From positions 124,106,661 through 124,170,660 of the forward strand of contig NC_092522.1 in NCBI RefSeq assembly GCF_037038585.1: 64,000 bases of DNA. Direction: 5' to 3'. Position 1 is the first letter of the stretch; every line of letters begins with the position of its first letter. This DNA comes from Patagioenas fasciata. Taxonomy: Eukaryota; Chordata; Aves; Columbiformes; Columbidae. The notes beneath the pieces were generated by a model that searched no databases, was not told the origin of the DNA, and worked only from the letters and a program-made list of their open reading frames with translations. Of this stretch, positions 1 through 11,828 are shown piece by piece. The translations under genes were made by a program, and so were the position numbers.

Positions 1-510
1 AAACGCTGTGGTCACCTTTCCCTGTCTCCTGCTACAGGCAGACTTTTAAAACAATTAATTAATTAACTTTGTGGTTTACATGTTATGCTGCAAAGCCGCG
101 TTTGGGCTTTTATCAGTAGGCTTCACCATTATTCAGGTGCTTCCAAAGGAAGAGAACAAAAGGCGATTAAATTATCCAGCAGCCGTTGCCAGAGGATGTG
201 TCATTTGAAGATTGCGGCGAGGGACGCGTCCAAAAAGCCGCAGCTGGCCCGTGGCCATGGGTTTCCATCCATCCAGGCAGGCGGGACCGGAGCCCCCGTG
301 CTTCAACCACATCACCGGATGTGAAGCTGGAAGAGGTTGGTTGAAAACTGCTCTGCTGAGTTCAAACTAAGCTCTCCTGCACAGTTTGATATGGAATATT
401 TAGCATTTTAAAGCCTGTTTTAAAGACACAGAATGAGAAATGCAGCTAATTCTGGCTTTGAAAGTCAAAAAGCTCCTTGGGCCAGGTTTTGGCCTTACGT
501 GGCCAGTCTT

Positions 511-862
511 GCTGGAGAACAGGAGCTGAGGGGAGACCTTCTGATCTCTGAACTGCCTGAAAGGAGCTTGGAGCCAGGGGGGTCGGGCTCTGCTCCCCAG
601 GAACAAGCGCCAGGAGCAGAGGAAACGGCCTCAAGTTGCGCCAGGGGAGGTTGAGGTTGGATGTGGGGAACAGTTTCTTCCCCAAAGGGCTGTGGGGCAT
701 TGGAACAGGCTGCCCAGGGCAGTGCTGGAGTCACCATCCCTGGAGGGTTGGACAGACGGACATGAGGTTCTCAGGACATGGGGCAGTGCCGGGGGTGGGT
801 TAACGGTTGGACTGGATGATCTCAGGGGTCTCTTCCAACCAAAATGATTCTCTGATTCTGTC
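511..862 (+). mobile_element. CR1 LINE fragment, 3' end
   Basis: 5'-truncated CR1 non-LTR retrotransposon in the last ELP3 intron. It holds the end of the ORF2-derived region and the 3' UTR (GGGGCATTGGAACAGGCTGC block) and ends in the CR1 tail CCAACCAAAATGATTCTCTG at about 840-860. Near-identical blocks recur at 1.9, 5.2, 9.6 and 34.1 kb. Confidence 0.9.
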
Positions 863-1819
863 TTTCTTTCGTGCTACTTGTTGGGTGATGTTTCTTTTCA
901 CTGGAAGGCGCGGGTGTGACTTGGAGCAATGGGAAGAACAGGTCCCACCTGCTCTGTTGTGCGTTTGCTGTAAATTAGAGCAGCAAAGATTTGGGAAGGG
1001 AATTTGTGCCATGGATGAGACCTTCCTTTCAGGTAGGCTTGATGGACAAAGACTGAGTCCATGCTGGGCATTACGAGTTGCTTCTCCAGCACTTACCCCT
1101 CAGATGACGCGTGAACAGACGAAATGACACTGTTTTAAGAGCTGTAGCTCTGATTTTCTTAGGACTGCATGTTCGTACTCTCTACATGATCAGAACTCAG
1201 CAGGGCAACCCTGTAACTTCGGGTTCTCTTGGCCTTTGAATTCATACGAAGTTGTGATAACTTCACAAAGTAGATGTGATGGATTCCTTCTGTGTGATTT
1301 ATAGGCAGTTATTAGTGTCCCACAGATCTTATATTCTATTCAGCGGTGTTTTCTGTCTTGCATTTCTCTCATGGATGAAGAAGTCTGTGGATGTCACCCT
1401 GTTTCTCTCCCAGGTGTGCCATGCTGCTCTCAGAACACCCTCTCTTCTGGTTGTGATTTCCCTGACATACCCTGACTACAAGGAGATACCTCCATGTTCC
1501 TGACATCCTGGTGAATATTGTAGGCTGGGTTTAACAAAGCCTTTGGGTTCAGAGCAGATGAAGTGAATCCCATCTCATCCTTATTCATGCATCAGTTTGG
1601 CTCATGGGGAGGTTTTGGTGCCTTTCGGGGGAAACGAAACCACGAGCTGTGCTCCAGGTGCAGATCAAACACAGTTCACCCTCTGAAGGGGCAGAGGGGT
1701 CTGAGTCAATGGCTCTTTGGCCAAGTTCAGGTGTGTGGTGGAGACATGCAGCCCAGGGTATCAAAAATACAGTCTGAAGCCACCCCCTCCAGTCACCTAC
1801 AGTGTAGAGGTGTGGGCTT

Positions 1820-2100
1820 AGAATCAGAGAATAGAATCATTTTGCTTGGAAAAGACCCTCAAGATCATTGAGTCCAACTGTTACTCAGCCCTGGCACTGC
1901 CCCATGTCCTGAGAACCTCATGTCTGTCTGTCCAACCCTCCAGGGATGGTGACTCCAGCACTGCCCTGGGCAGCCTGTTCCAATGCCCCACAGCCCTTTG
2001 GGGAAGAAATTGTTCCCCACATCCAACCTCAACCTCCCCTGGCGCAACTTGAGGCCGTTTCCTCTGCTCCTGGCGCTTGTTCCTGGGGAGAAGAGACCTG
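1820..2100 (-). mobile_element. CR1 LINE fragment, 3' end
   Basis: Antisense CR1 3' end. The tail complement (AGAATCATTTTGCTTGGAAA) is at about 1832-1851, followed by the 3' UTR block shared with the copy at 511-862. It is truncated at about 2100. Confidence 0.9.
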
Positions 2101-2702
2101 ATGCTTGAGCCCCAAGTGCTTCCATCGACTGATCCGCTACACTGGATGAGATCACATCTTTTGAGACTTTTTTTCCCCAAAAGCCTCTTGCCTTAAAAAC
2201 GTTCCTGCAGCACTGAAGCAAGCGACACATCCCCACTTAGAGCCGGGCAGCGGGGAAGCCACCCTGTGTCTTCATGGCAGCTCTCAGCTTGAGGCACCTT
2301 CAGTCTCCTCTTCACACAACACTTTCCTGTTGAAGGACAGTAATTTTGTGCCAGGAGTTACTGCTGAGATGACGGCTGAGATGCTTCACGAAGCAGCACA
2401 GCCGGGGACCCCTGGGGCTCAGGGCCGGCCAACTGCATCATCACTCTTGTTAATGGCTTGAACCCGTCGCCCTCGAACCAGGAGGAGCTGGCGCTTAACT
2501 AGCGCCGCTTAATAGCTCTGAGATTAATGGAGACGGCGCACAACGCTCTGGCACAGCCTTTAAAATCCACACCTTTCCTACGGGCTTCGGAAAAAAAGGG
2601 GGAATGTTAAATAACTCAAGGTGTTATTAAAACCGTCAGCTGAATTACTCAGTTGTCCTTTACCTTCAAGAGGGCTCTTTGGCTTTAGTTTGAATCTTGT
2701 TG

Positions 2703-2876
2703 AATCATAGAATGGTTTGGGTGGGAAGGGACCTTCCCAGCTCCCCCAGTGCCACCCCTGCCATGAGCAGGGACATCTTCACCAGCTCAGGTTGCTCAGA
2801 GCCCCGTCCAGCCTGGCCTGGGATGTCTCCAGGGATGGTTCAGCCACCACCTCTCTGGGCACCTCTCTCCTTTAAC
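2703..2876 (-). mobile_element. CR1 LINE fragment (different subfamily)
   Basis: It begins with the complement of a CR1 tail (GAATCATAGAATGGTTTGGG) and continues through the block with GTCCAGCCTGGCCTGGGATG. The copy at 34.7-35.0 kb has the same subfamily sequence on the + strand. Confidence 0.85.
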
Positions 2877-4343
2877 TGAGTTGTTCCGCGCCACGCGTCG
2901 GGTGGCTCTGCTGCGTTACTACCAAGTTCTGTATGTTGTGCCCCAGCATCTCTGGCTGACGAACCCAGAGGATGTTTTTTTATGCAAAATACTGTCAAGG
3001 TGATAGTTTAGGGATCCTGACCCTCCCAGGCAGGGATCAGGAATGGACCAGTGAATGTGTGTGCAGTGAACTTGTGTTTTTCCTTTGCTCCAGGTTCCTG
3101 CTGAAGCTGAGTGAATTTAGATCCCTTCGGGATGTTTTTAGCTGAGGACACTGCTCTGCTGTCATGTCACAGGGGCTTTGCCGCCACTCAGAAGGAAACT
3201 TGCTCAGGTGTTCCCCATTTTGGGGTTCTTTGTGGCTTTTCAAGCTCTTCCCAGCTTCAGTTGGAACGAGGAGCACGAGGCCACCTCAGGTCTGGGTTTC
3301 AAGTGTCTTTTCCATACCTTAAATTAATAAAATGCTTCTGCAGAGTTTTGGCCGGAGCTGCAGTGCTTAAGCCATTTGGTAGCTATTCCAATGTGCGTTC
3401 AGGAAATAAATTACCGCTAATTTAAACGTCTGTCCAAGCAGCGATGGGTGCGATTGCCGCAGCGCAGTGTGGGCAGGAAGGGGTTACCGGCTGCTCCGCT
3501 CACCCCCTGCGCAGGAGATGCCATTCCTGGAGAGCCATTTGTGAGCACCAGGGATTCCAGGAACCCGCTGGAGGGATGAGAGGAGAAGAAAGGGGCTGCT
3601 TGTGATGGAGTAACCGTGTCCTCTCTGTCCTCCTGTCACTTCCCACCAGCTGCGCTGACGGCGATGCTGAATTCCTCCTCCTCCCTCCCCTAGTGATTAA
3701 TGTCTGTGAGTAATTAGCCAAGGTGAGGAGGAAGGCTGGACCGGTCCTGCCTCGCTCGGTGGGGCCAGGCTTGCCCTGGGGTCTCATTAAGAAAGGAAGG
3801 AGAAGGACGAGGCTGTTTGAGGACCAAGGCGTTCGGCGTTGTCCTTTTCAACGAGGAAATTGGATTGCGGTGGCGGAGCCCACTTGTTTTATCTCAAGTG
3901 GCGCTGAGCTCATTTCTAGGACTGATCGGACGGGGTTTGTGGGGTTTTAGAGCCCTTCAGTTCCTGGTAATGATGCTGGCAGCTGGGTCGCCTCCTCTCT
4001 ACAGCCTGTTCTTGGGGTTTTGTTCTCCCCGGGGTGCTCTGAACTCTTGACTCACGTTTCGCCGTTGTTCCTGTGTCGCTTCCTCTCTCCCTCGCAGCCT
4101 TTCTCAGGACAAAGGACGTGGCGTGTAATTCAGGGTAGACAGAACAGCGACGTTCCTGCGTCAAAACATCATAATTAGTCCAGATGCTAACGAGTAACCA
4201 CCCCCGCTCCACAGCAGCTGGGGAAGCCCAGTGCCCACTGTTCAGAGAAGCCGAGCTCTTTTCGGCACCATCACTCTGTGGAAGTGACTTTCCCGCCCGG
4301 CTGATTTGTCATTAATTAAACCTTTTGGTCGTTCTTCTCACAG

Positions 4344-4420
4344 GTGTTGGCACAAGAAACTACTACAGGAAGATCGGCTACGAGCTGGAAGGGCCTTACA
4401 TGGTGAAAAAGCTGGAGTGA
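4344..4420 (+). CDS. ELP3: ELP3 last coding exon (partial gene, C-terminus only)
   Basis: ELP3 is the catalytic subunit of Elongator. It combines a radical-SAM domain with a GNAT-type acetyltransferase domain and starts cm5U-type modification of tRNA wobble uridines in the cytoplasm; it has also been linked to histone acetylation. Only the C-terminal end is here. After the acceptor AG at 4342-4343, two bases complete a glycine codon, and the reading continues [20 protein letters not shown] to the TGA at 4418-4420. This matches the invariant end of the vertebrate GNAT domain ([11 protein letters not shown]...GPYMVK). The 77-bp exon is too short to stand out as an open frame. The other exons lie left of the window. 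PNOC and ZNF395 follow on the right, as in human 8p21. Confidence 0.9.
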
Positions 4421-4915
4421 TGCCCCAAGAGCTCCTCACCCCCACCAGCTGCTGGTGGGAGAGGAGAAGAGACAAGACTCATCCTGGAAAGAAAGCTCAA
4501 GGTGACAAACTTAGGCAAAAAACCAAAATCTGCCAGTTTTAAAGGACTTGCTTAAGCCAGAACCACCGGCAGCAAATGCGGCGTCTCCTCCGGGGAGAGC
4601 GGTTCTCCAGGAGAGGTTTGTGTGAGCCTGGTCTGCAGGACGGCTCTGGTGCATCACAACAGCGCGTAGGTGAACTGAAAACGTTGTTTCTGTCGTGCTG
4701 TCAGCGAGCTTTTAATGTTTCAGCATTGAAATTGTGTGGGTTATTCTGCAACATGAATTAATTCTCTCTGTGTATTTATTTCTGCCGGGCTTAGCTTTTT
4801 CCTGTCCATCCCAACCGATGCCAATTGATCCTTTTACAGCTGGAGTCTGTGAGGGCTGGAAACCATCACCTTGGTGGTGGTAGGAATTGAGATTAAAACT
4901 TAAACTGAGGGTGGT
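4421..4915 (+). other. ELP3: Probable ELP3 3' UTR
   Basis: Non-repetitive sequence directly after the ELP3 stop codon. A candidate poly(A) signal ATTAAA lies at 4892-4897, just before a CR1 insertion. The UTR end is inferred only from this hexamer. Confidence 0.4.
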
Positions 4916-4917
4916 GG

Positions 4918-5143
4918 TGACACAGAACCATGGAGTAACAGGTTAGAAGGGACCTCTGAGGTCTGTTGTCCAGCCCCACTCAAAGCACGTCCAGTTAGAT
5001 CAAGATGGTGATGCTTGAATAGCTCCAAGGGTGGAAATCCTACAGTTCTAAAACATTCAGTGGATGTGGATGGAGAGTCCGCAGTGTCAAGGTCCATGGT
5101 TCAATATTAGACCACTCATATATTGAAAAAGTTTCTCCTGATC
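4918..5143 (-). mobile_element. CR1 LINE fragment, older, interrupted by another CR1
   Basis: A diverged CR1 3' end: AGAACCATGGAGTAACAGG, then the GGGACCTCTGAGGTCTGTTG block and a segment ending in TTTCTCCTGATCCT. A second CR1 tail starts directly at 5144, so the younger copy appears to have inserted into or next to this one. Confidence 0.75.
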
Positions 5144-5830
5144 CTAAAATCATTTTGGTTGGAAGAGACCCCCAAGATCATCAAATCCAACTGTTACCCC
5201 ACCCCTGGCACTGCCCCATGTCCCTGAGAACCTCATGTCCGTCTGTCCAACCCTCCAGGGATGGTGACTCCAGCACTGCCCTGGGCAGCCTGTTCCAATG
5301 CCCCACAGCCCTTTGGGGACGAAATTGTTCCCCACATCCAACCTCAACCTCCCCTGGCGCAACTTGAGGCCGTTTCCTCTGCTCCTGGCGCTTGTTCCTG
5401 GGGAGCAGAGCCCGACCCCCTGGCTCCAAGCTCCTTTCAGGCAGTTCAGAGGTCAGAAGGTCTCCCCTCAGCTCCTGTTCTCCAGCTGAACCCCCCAGCT
5501 CCCTCAGCCTCTCCCATCACACTTGTGCTCCAGCCCCTCACCAGCTCCGTTCCCTTCTCTCCACTCACTCCAGCACCTCAAGGCCTTTCTTCGCGTGAGG
5601 GGCCCAGAACTGCCCCCAGGATTGGCGGTTTGGCCTCCCCAGGTCCCAGCACAGGGACGGTCACTGCCCTGGGCCTGCTGGCCGCATCAGTGCTGGTACC
5701 AGCCAGGATGCTGGTGGCCTCTTGGCCACCTGGGCACACACTGGTTCACATTCAGCCACTATCACCATCACCCCCAGGTCTGTATTTCCAGCACCTGTTC
5801 TTCTGTTTCTCCAGCCCATAACCCAGTGAC
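5144..5830 (-). mobile_element. CR1 LINE fragment, about 690 bp
   Basis: Starts with the complement of the CR1 tail (AAAATCATTTTGGTTGGAAG) and runs through the 3' UTR into the end of ORF2 (complement of the LERVQRRA-type and SALVRPHLE-type regions, then GGCCACCTGGGCACACACTG). The 186-aa open frame on the + strand here is antisense CR1 and not a gene. Confidence 0.88.
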
Positions 5831-7871
5831 CGGTGCATGAGGAGGCCAGGTAGCAGCGATGGCCTTGGCAAGGTGACAATATCTGACACCCACAATCCTC
5901 CCTTACCTGCACAGTCAGGTTCCTCAGCCGAGATCTGGCCACAGGGGATCCCTCCTGACTATTCCCAGCTCTTCCTCTCTCTGTCCCACAGCTGGAAAGG
6001 GCTTTGGGGAGGGTTTGGTCCCTCCCAGTATGGAGGTGAGAGCTCCTCAGATCCTCCTAGGAGATGGGTGTGATGGTCACCTTTTCCAGGCGTATGGAAT
6101 TCTGCCAGGAGTGATGGAAACATTAAAGATTCTCTTTGCAAACAGAGCCTGGATGGGAGAGCGAGATGAGGTGAAGATCTCAGCACCTTTCTCGCTTCTC
6201 CTCGACCCTTTGGTGGCGTGGGGATGGCCCAGGACATGGGGGTGCCCATCGACATCAGCGATGCAGGGTTTTCTAAAGCAGCATCTGGTGCTGCCCACTT
6301 GAGTTAACAAAACGAGAGGGGACCAGCCAGAGCTCTGACCTCCTCTGCTGCTTTTTTGTAGCATTTCAGTCAAAACCAGGGTTGAAATCCCAAGTAGCGG
6401 CTTGTAGAGAAGTTGACAATTCAGGTGTTGCTCTCATCAATAACTGGCAGGAGTTTCTGGAAACTTCGTCACTAACGAGCGCTCGGACGCACGTGATTAA
6501 CTCGGCAGAGCGGTTTGGGCCGGAAAGCTCAGTAAATGCGATTCCGCACCGTGATCTATCACCGGGCAGAGCTGCGCTGACGGCTGCTGACGCACAAAGG
6601 CTGGAGACAACCGAGAAACCTGCAATAAAGTTGTTGTTATTGAAGGTAAATGCTGGTGCCCTGTGTTTTTAAAGGTTGGGGAGTGAGAAACCACAAACCT
6701 GGTGGTTGGTACCAAAACCCCAGGCGTGTTTGAGCCTCCTGCCCTGTTTGATTTGAAGAGACAGAAGCTGGTGCCGCTTCATTTGTTGAACTGATTTTTA
6801 TCAAATCCTCCAAAATAGTGGTAAATGGGCCACGTTAAACTCCTGACACTGTTCAAGCAGCAGAGACAGAGAAGGACGTGACTTCCGTGCAAAACATCTT
6901 CCGCAAAATTTGTCGTCCTGATGCCGCTGACATAATTATGAATCACTCTGACGCTTCCTGCTCTGACAGCCCAGGGTTTGGGTTTTGTTCAGGTACCGAC
7001 CCGAAAAAGCTCCCAGCTTCGTGTGTCTGAAAGCGCGGCCCTCCGGCCACTCCAGGAAATATCAGATACTTCTTTTGGTTTGTGTTTAAGGCCAATGTGT
7101 TTTGAGTTAACCAGCAGCTTTATCAAGAAATAAAGCGATTTGGGGGGGGTATTATTTTTAGCTTCCCATCAGTGTGTTCTTTCTGGGGTGATTTCACGCC
7201 GCACTGGCTCAGCAGCTGCAGAACTCGCCGGGCTTGTCTGCACAGGCTGGGGTTTGAAGCGTGATGGATTGATTGGATTGTTGGATACAAACACAGGCGA
7301 AGGAAGAGCGGCTTTGTACCGGGAGCTGGGCGCAGGGCGTTCCTGCAGCGTGTGTCGCGGCTCCCGCGTCGCCGGCGTTCGGATTTACACAGAAACCAAA
7401 AAGAAAACAAAACAAACCAACACAACGAAAATGCAGTTTGCACTAAAGCTGCTCTGGAGGGATTTGGGCTTTCTTGTTTTGTTAAGTACATCAGGCAACA
7501 GCAGCGAAGCTACGAAGTCTGGTGAGATTTTCGACACCTTTAGCTGCAAAAAAAGGGAGGCACAAAGGAAACGTGAGATACAACGGGGAGAAAAGCGGCT
7601 GTGCGGATCCCTCCCGTGGGGACGCTTGGAGCTTTGTGGTCACCCCTTGAGCTAAATGTCATTAATATGTGGTGGGCGGGTATCCAAATAAGAAATTGTA
7701 GGCAGGCAAAGGGATGCTGATGCGGCATTTAGGCGAAGTCTGGTCCTGGTGCCGGCAGTCATCACAGTGAACCGCTTCTGCAATCCCTGCCAGGCGACAA
7801 ATCAAATCAATCTTGGGCTTTTTGTGGTATTTTTCCCCTCCCACCACTTAAAATTCATACTCCTGGCTCAA
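5831..7871. other. Intergenic, no gene recognised
   Basis: About 2 kb without a coding exon or repeat that I recognise. The many short frames have no start context, splice sites or family motifs that would support a gene. Confidence 0.6.
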
Positions 7872-8363
7872 GAGGAGCAGAGGCCTTGCCCTGGGCATGC
7901 AGGGAGGAAGACAAGACCTTTAGAGCAACAAGACTGGGGAAGGGACTTGAGCACAAGCCCTATGGGGAGAGGCTGAGGGAGCTGGGCTTGTTCAGTCTGG
8001 AGCAGAGGAGGCTTAGAGGTGAGCTCAGCACTCTCTAGAACGACCTGAAGGGCAGTTCTAGCCAGGGGGGATTGGGCTCTTCTCCCAGGCAGTCAGCAAT
8101 AGGACAAGGGGGCATGGGCTTCAACTCTGCCAGGGGAAATTGAGGCTGGAGATGAGAAAGCAATTCTGTGCAGAGAGAGTGGTCAGCATTGGAATGGCTG
8201 CCCAGGGAGGTGCTGGACTCACCGGCCCTGGAGGTTTTGAAACTGAGATTGGCCATGGCACTTAGTGCCATGATCTGGTCAATGGACTGAAGCTGGACCA
8301 AGGGTTGGACTTGATGATCTCTGAGGGCTTTCCCAACCCAGTCCATTCTGTGATTCTGTGATT
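7872..8363 (+). mobile_element. CR1 LINE fragment, about 490 bp
   Basis: Sense CR1 copy from the end of ORF2 (GGGGAGAGGCTGAGGGAGCT, the EERLRELG-type region, about 7960-7985) through the 3' UTR to the tail CCATTCTGTGATTCTGTGAT at about 8343-8362. It is clearly diverged from the 511-862 copy and so represents an older subfamily. Confidence 0.88.
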
Positions 8364-9574
8364 TATTGTAAGAGAAATTACCAGTAACGGTTTAATTTGG
8401 CTGTGTTGGCTTTGTCCTGGCCTGGCTGCTTATTTGGATGCTTGGGAGCCGATCAGCTTTTCCAGTTGGTTATGACATTCCTTTTTTTGCAATATTCTGA
8501 AATTTGGAGCTATTACATGAGGGTTTGGCTTTGCTGTTTTTTACTCCCCGAAAACACCGTGCTATTCAGTGCAGGTACGTCATTCTTACCAAGCTACCAT
8601 GTAGGAAATCAGCTAATTGCATCCTGTAATTAATTACAGAAGGGAGAGCGGCTTTGAAATCCAGGAGCTTTGCTGCAGCCTGTGAAACGTTTGTCTTGCG
8701 CCGCCGTGAATTGTCCCGCGGTTTGAGGTTGGTTAAACTCAAATGGTGTTGCCATCAGCGGCCAAACCCGGTGTCTTTTACATGGGACTCAAGACCAAAA
8801 ACCACCCAAAAGATCAACCAAAATAATCCCCACACCAAGGTGGTTTGTATTGAGAAGCCACAGCTCCTCATTCTTCTCCCTTCCTGATGGGACTGAGGTT
8901 GGTTAAGCAGACAAGGGTTTGCACAACTGCCCTGAAGATGAACAAAACCCAGAAAACTCAACTTGCCTGTGAAACCCAACAGATCAAGGGCTGGGGATGA
9001 TCCTGCACCCGTGGAAATGAAACCTGGGGCTGGGAAGGGCACAAATTTCCTTGTTCCAGGTTGAAATGGTGAGAAAGCAGCAGCGAGGGTTGCGCTCCCC
9101 AGCTCCTTCGCGGACGATGAGGAAAAACACGCAGGCACGAAGAAACCAAGTCATTAGCAGCAGCTGCTCTCTCGTTTCATGGGCACACAGTGGTGAGCGG
9201 CTTAAAATACTCTGAAGAAGAAGAAAAAGGTCAGTCACTCATTTCTGCATTAATTTTTGTTGCGTTCCTCTTGCTCTGTCTTTTCGGGACGCCGATGATC
9301 TCTGCCTGCGACCAGACGTGGCCAAGATGCGGCAGGGACCTCAGGTGCAGCTCGAGACGTGATTTCGGACACGGAAAGCAGCTCTGCCACCTTCGATATT
9401 TCTCTTGCTTCTATTTATATGCTTTTCCCTCATTGCTTTAAAATTGTCTTCTGCCCCTGCCTCGGTGGTGCTGGAGTGACAGGGGAAGGGCCTGGTAAGC
9501 GCAGCTGGAAGTACAAGGGCTGCAGAGCTGGGTTTTGTGTCCTTGTGGCCACGGGAAGACGCTGAACTTTGCCC
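8364..9574. other. Intergenic, no gene recognised
   Basis: Unique sequence with no supported exon, RNA gene or repeat visible. Confidence 0.55.
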
Positions 9575-9822
9575 AGGAGAGCAGGGAGCAGAGGAAACGG
9601 CCTCAAGTTGCGCCAGGGGAGGTTGAGGTTGGATGTGGGGAACAATTTCTTCCCCAAAGGGCTGTGGGGCATTGGAACAGGCTGCCCAGGGCAGTGCTGG
9701 AGTCACCATCCCTGGAGGGCTGGACAGACGGACATGAGGTTCTCAGGACATGGGGCAGTGCCAGGGTGGGTTATGGTTGGACTCCATGATCTTGAGGGTC
9801 TTTTCCAACCAAAATGATTCCG
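9575..9822 (+). mobile_element. CR1 LINE fragment, 3' end
   Basis: Sense copy of the same young subfamily as 511-862, with tail TCCAACCAAAATGATTCCGT at about 9805-9824. It is truncated to about 250 bp. Confidence 0.9.
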
Positions 9823-11814
9823 TACCTACGTTTTTCAAGCACATCTGGGCCCCTCTGTTCTTTCTGCTTTGGTGCTCAGCCCGAGCTTGGAGGATGCGAT
9901 GAGCATTGTGCCCCCGTGTGAGTGAACACGCAGCCCAAATCAAGTCAAGAAGGAGGTGAAAACAATGATTCAACCACCTTTTCAGGCACAAAAAAACAAT
10001 TACAAAGCTGTTGCTGGGAGCCATGGGATGTGACAAACCGATGGCTTTTGCTGAACCATCCCAGGCAGTGACTCCTACCAGAACTGGCTGCTGGAGAAGG
10101 ACGTGCGACCACAGCCCAAGAGCAGCAGGAGATTGAAGAGCAGCCAGAAGATGCTTCCAAAAATGTGAGGTGTTCAAGCTTAAGATGGCCAAGATGAAGC
10201 ATCACCATCCAAGGAGCTCAGCCATGAAACAAGAGGACAGCAACACCGAGATGAACATGGAAAAGCAGGGGGTGAGCAGCTCAACATTAATGATAACAAA
10301 GCATTAAGGGCAATTTTTACATCCAAGAGACCTTTCTGCTTTTGAAAGGAATGAATTTAGCAGAATAGGTGCTGCTCAGCTTGGGGGAAATAGAATATAT
10401 TCCCAGATCTTTGCTTGGCACATCCTGCATCCAGCTCTAAGCCAGAGTTAGTGCCGTTGCTTCCCGAAACCCCAGCAGCTCAATCAATTATTAACAAAGT
10501 GAACTGGGGAAAAACAAACCAAAGAGAAACAGAAGAAATTAAAAAGGTAAGTAACTCAGAAATACCTAATGACACTGGGCAGCATCCCTGGTGAGGCCAA
10601 GTATCCAGGGTGGTGGGGATCTGATCTGCTCTCAAGCATCGATCCCCTTCTACCAGCTCAGAGTCTGTTTTGGTCCTTGGCGCAGCGGCAGGAGCTGCCT
10701 CCTGCCTCCAGGGCAATAAGCTGTCACGCCAGGGGCTCGGGGAGGCTGTGGTGAAGCTGTAAGAATAGGAGAAAATTGAATCAAGAGATGCAGAAGTCAG
10801 AGAGGAGCCTGATTTTAAAAAACACAGCAGTCACGATCCGGCCGCGCTCACCAGCTTTGTTTAATGAGGAGTCCGCGGTTCGGAATAACAAAGTCGAGGT
10901 AAAACGGCACCGCTCGGACCTTGGGTAAGCAGCACAGGATCTTTGGATTCAACTCGAGGCCTTTTCCAAATGGGAAAGAAGTGGTTTAGCATCGATTTAT
11001 CGCCATCGCCGCCTGCTCCTCCTTTTGTCCCTTCCCTGTTGGCGCAGGGACTTTGCGCCCAAAGTTCCCTTCCCAAGGCCACCCGCACGGACTCAGAGAC
11101 ACTTTGGTGCTTCTAAACACTTGCAGCTTTATATTCCCCCCCCTCTCTTTTAGTTTGCTTATAATGGTGGGAAAAAGCCAAATGTGGTGGGTTTAACCTC
11201 GGTTTTTCATGTAAGCAAAAGGCTGAGACTTCCCTGTCACAACCTGCCAGCTGAAGTCATCCAGCACTTCTTCAGCAGTTGGTGCTGGTTTAAGGTAAAA
11301 AGCTTAAAAAATAAACCTCCTAAGTCAATGTGTACAAACTTCCTCTGTAGATGCCTCTTTTCATTGATGCTTCCTCCCAGAATCCGTCCAGTTTTAGTCT
11401 TTGTCCTAATCCAGCTGATACCACAATCAAAACTAAACAGAAGCTTTGGCCACATCCAGCAGCAATCATGTTAAGCACCCATTGATGGTTCTTGGGCGCT
11501 AGACCTATGTCCAAGCCTTATGTACACAGCATATAAGCCTTAGATAGACTGGACGCATCCCACAGCCCTTCCGGACCACTTCCCAGGCAGCCAGGGCTGA
11601 AACACAAGCTCAGGGACACATCTCCCCATGCAGGAGCATCCTCAGATCCTTCCCTCCTCCCCACCGCTGGGATTTCAACCTCCTGCACCATTGCGTGTGT
11701 ATCGGGGTGCTCTTAAGAATTTATTTCCCGTTAGTAACGCTTCTTTAATTAAACCTCGATGCGAGAGGGTTGATGGCTTTTGGGTTTAACACCCCTGTGT
11801 GTACATCAGCACGT
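9823..11814. other. Intergenic, no gene recognised
   Basis: Unique sequence between a CR1 copy and the 50-bp minisatellite. I see no exon with family motifs on either strand. Confidence 0.55.
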
Positions 11815-11828
11815 GGTGGCTGCCAAAC

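Larger units (their letters stand above)
1..4343 (+). other. ELP3: Last intron of ELP3 (3' part)
   Basis: This stretch precedes the final ELP3 exon and ends in a good acceptor, a pyrimidine-rich run followed by CACAG at 4339-4343. I looked for the preceding ELP3 exon, which should encode the acetyltransferase segment with a GFGMLLMEEAE-like motif, and did not find it, so it lies left of the window. The intron contains three CR1 fragments, listed separately. The region 2430-2660 is AT-rich with several TAAT/ATTA homeodomain-type cores, but I cannot show that it is conserved. Confidence 0.75.

Noticed and set aside
5261-5821. 186-codon + strand frame
   Set aside because: Antisense reading of a CR1 3' end; the same peptide recurs at every antisense CR1 copy.
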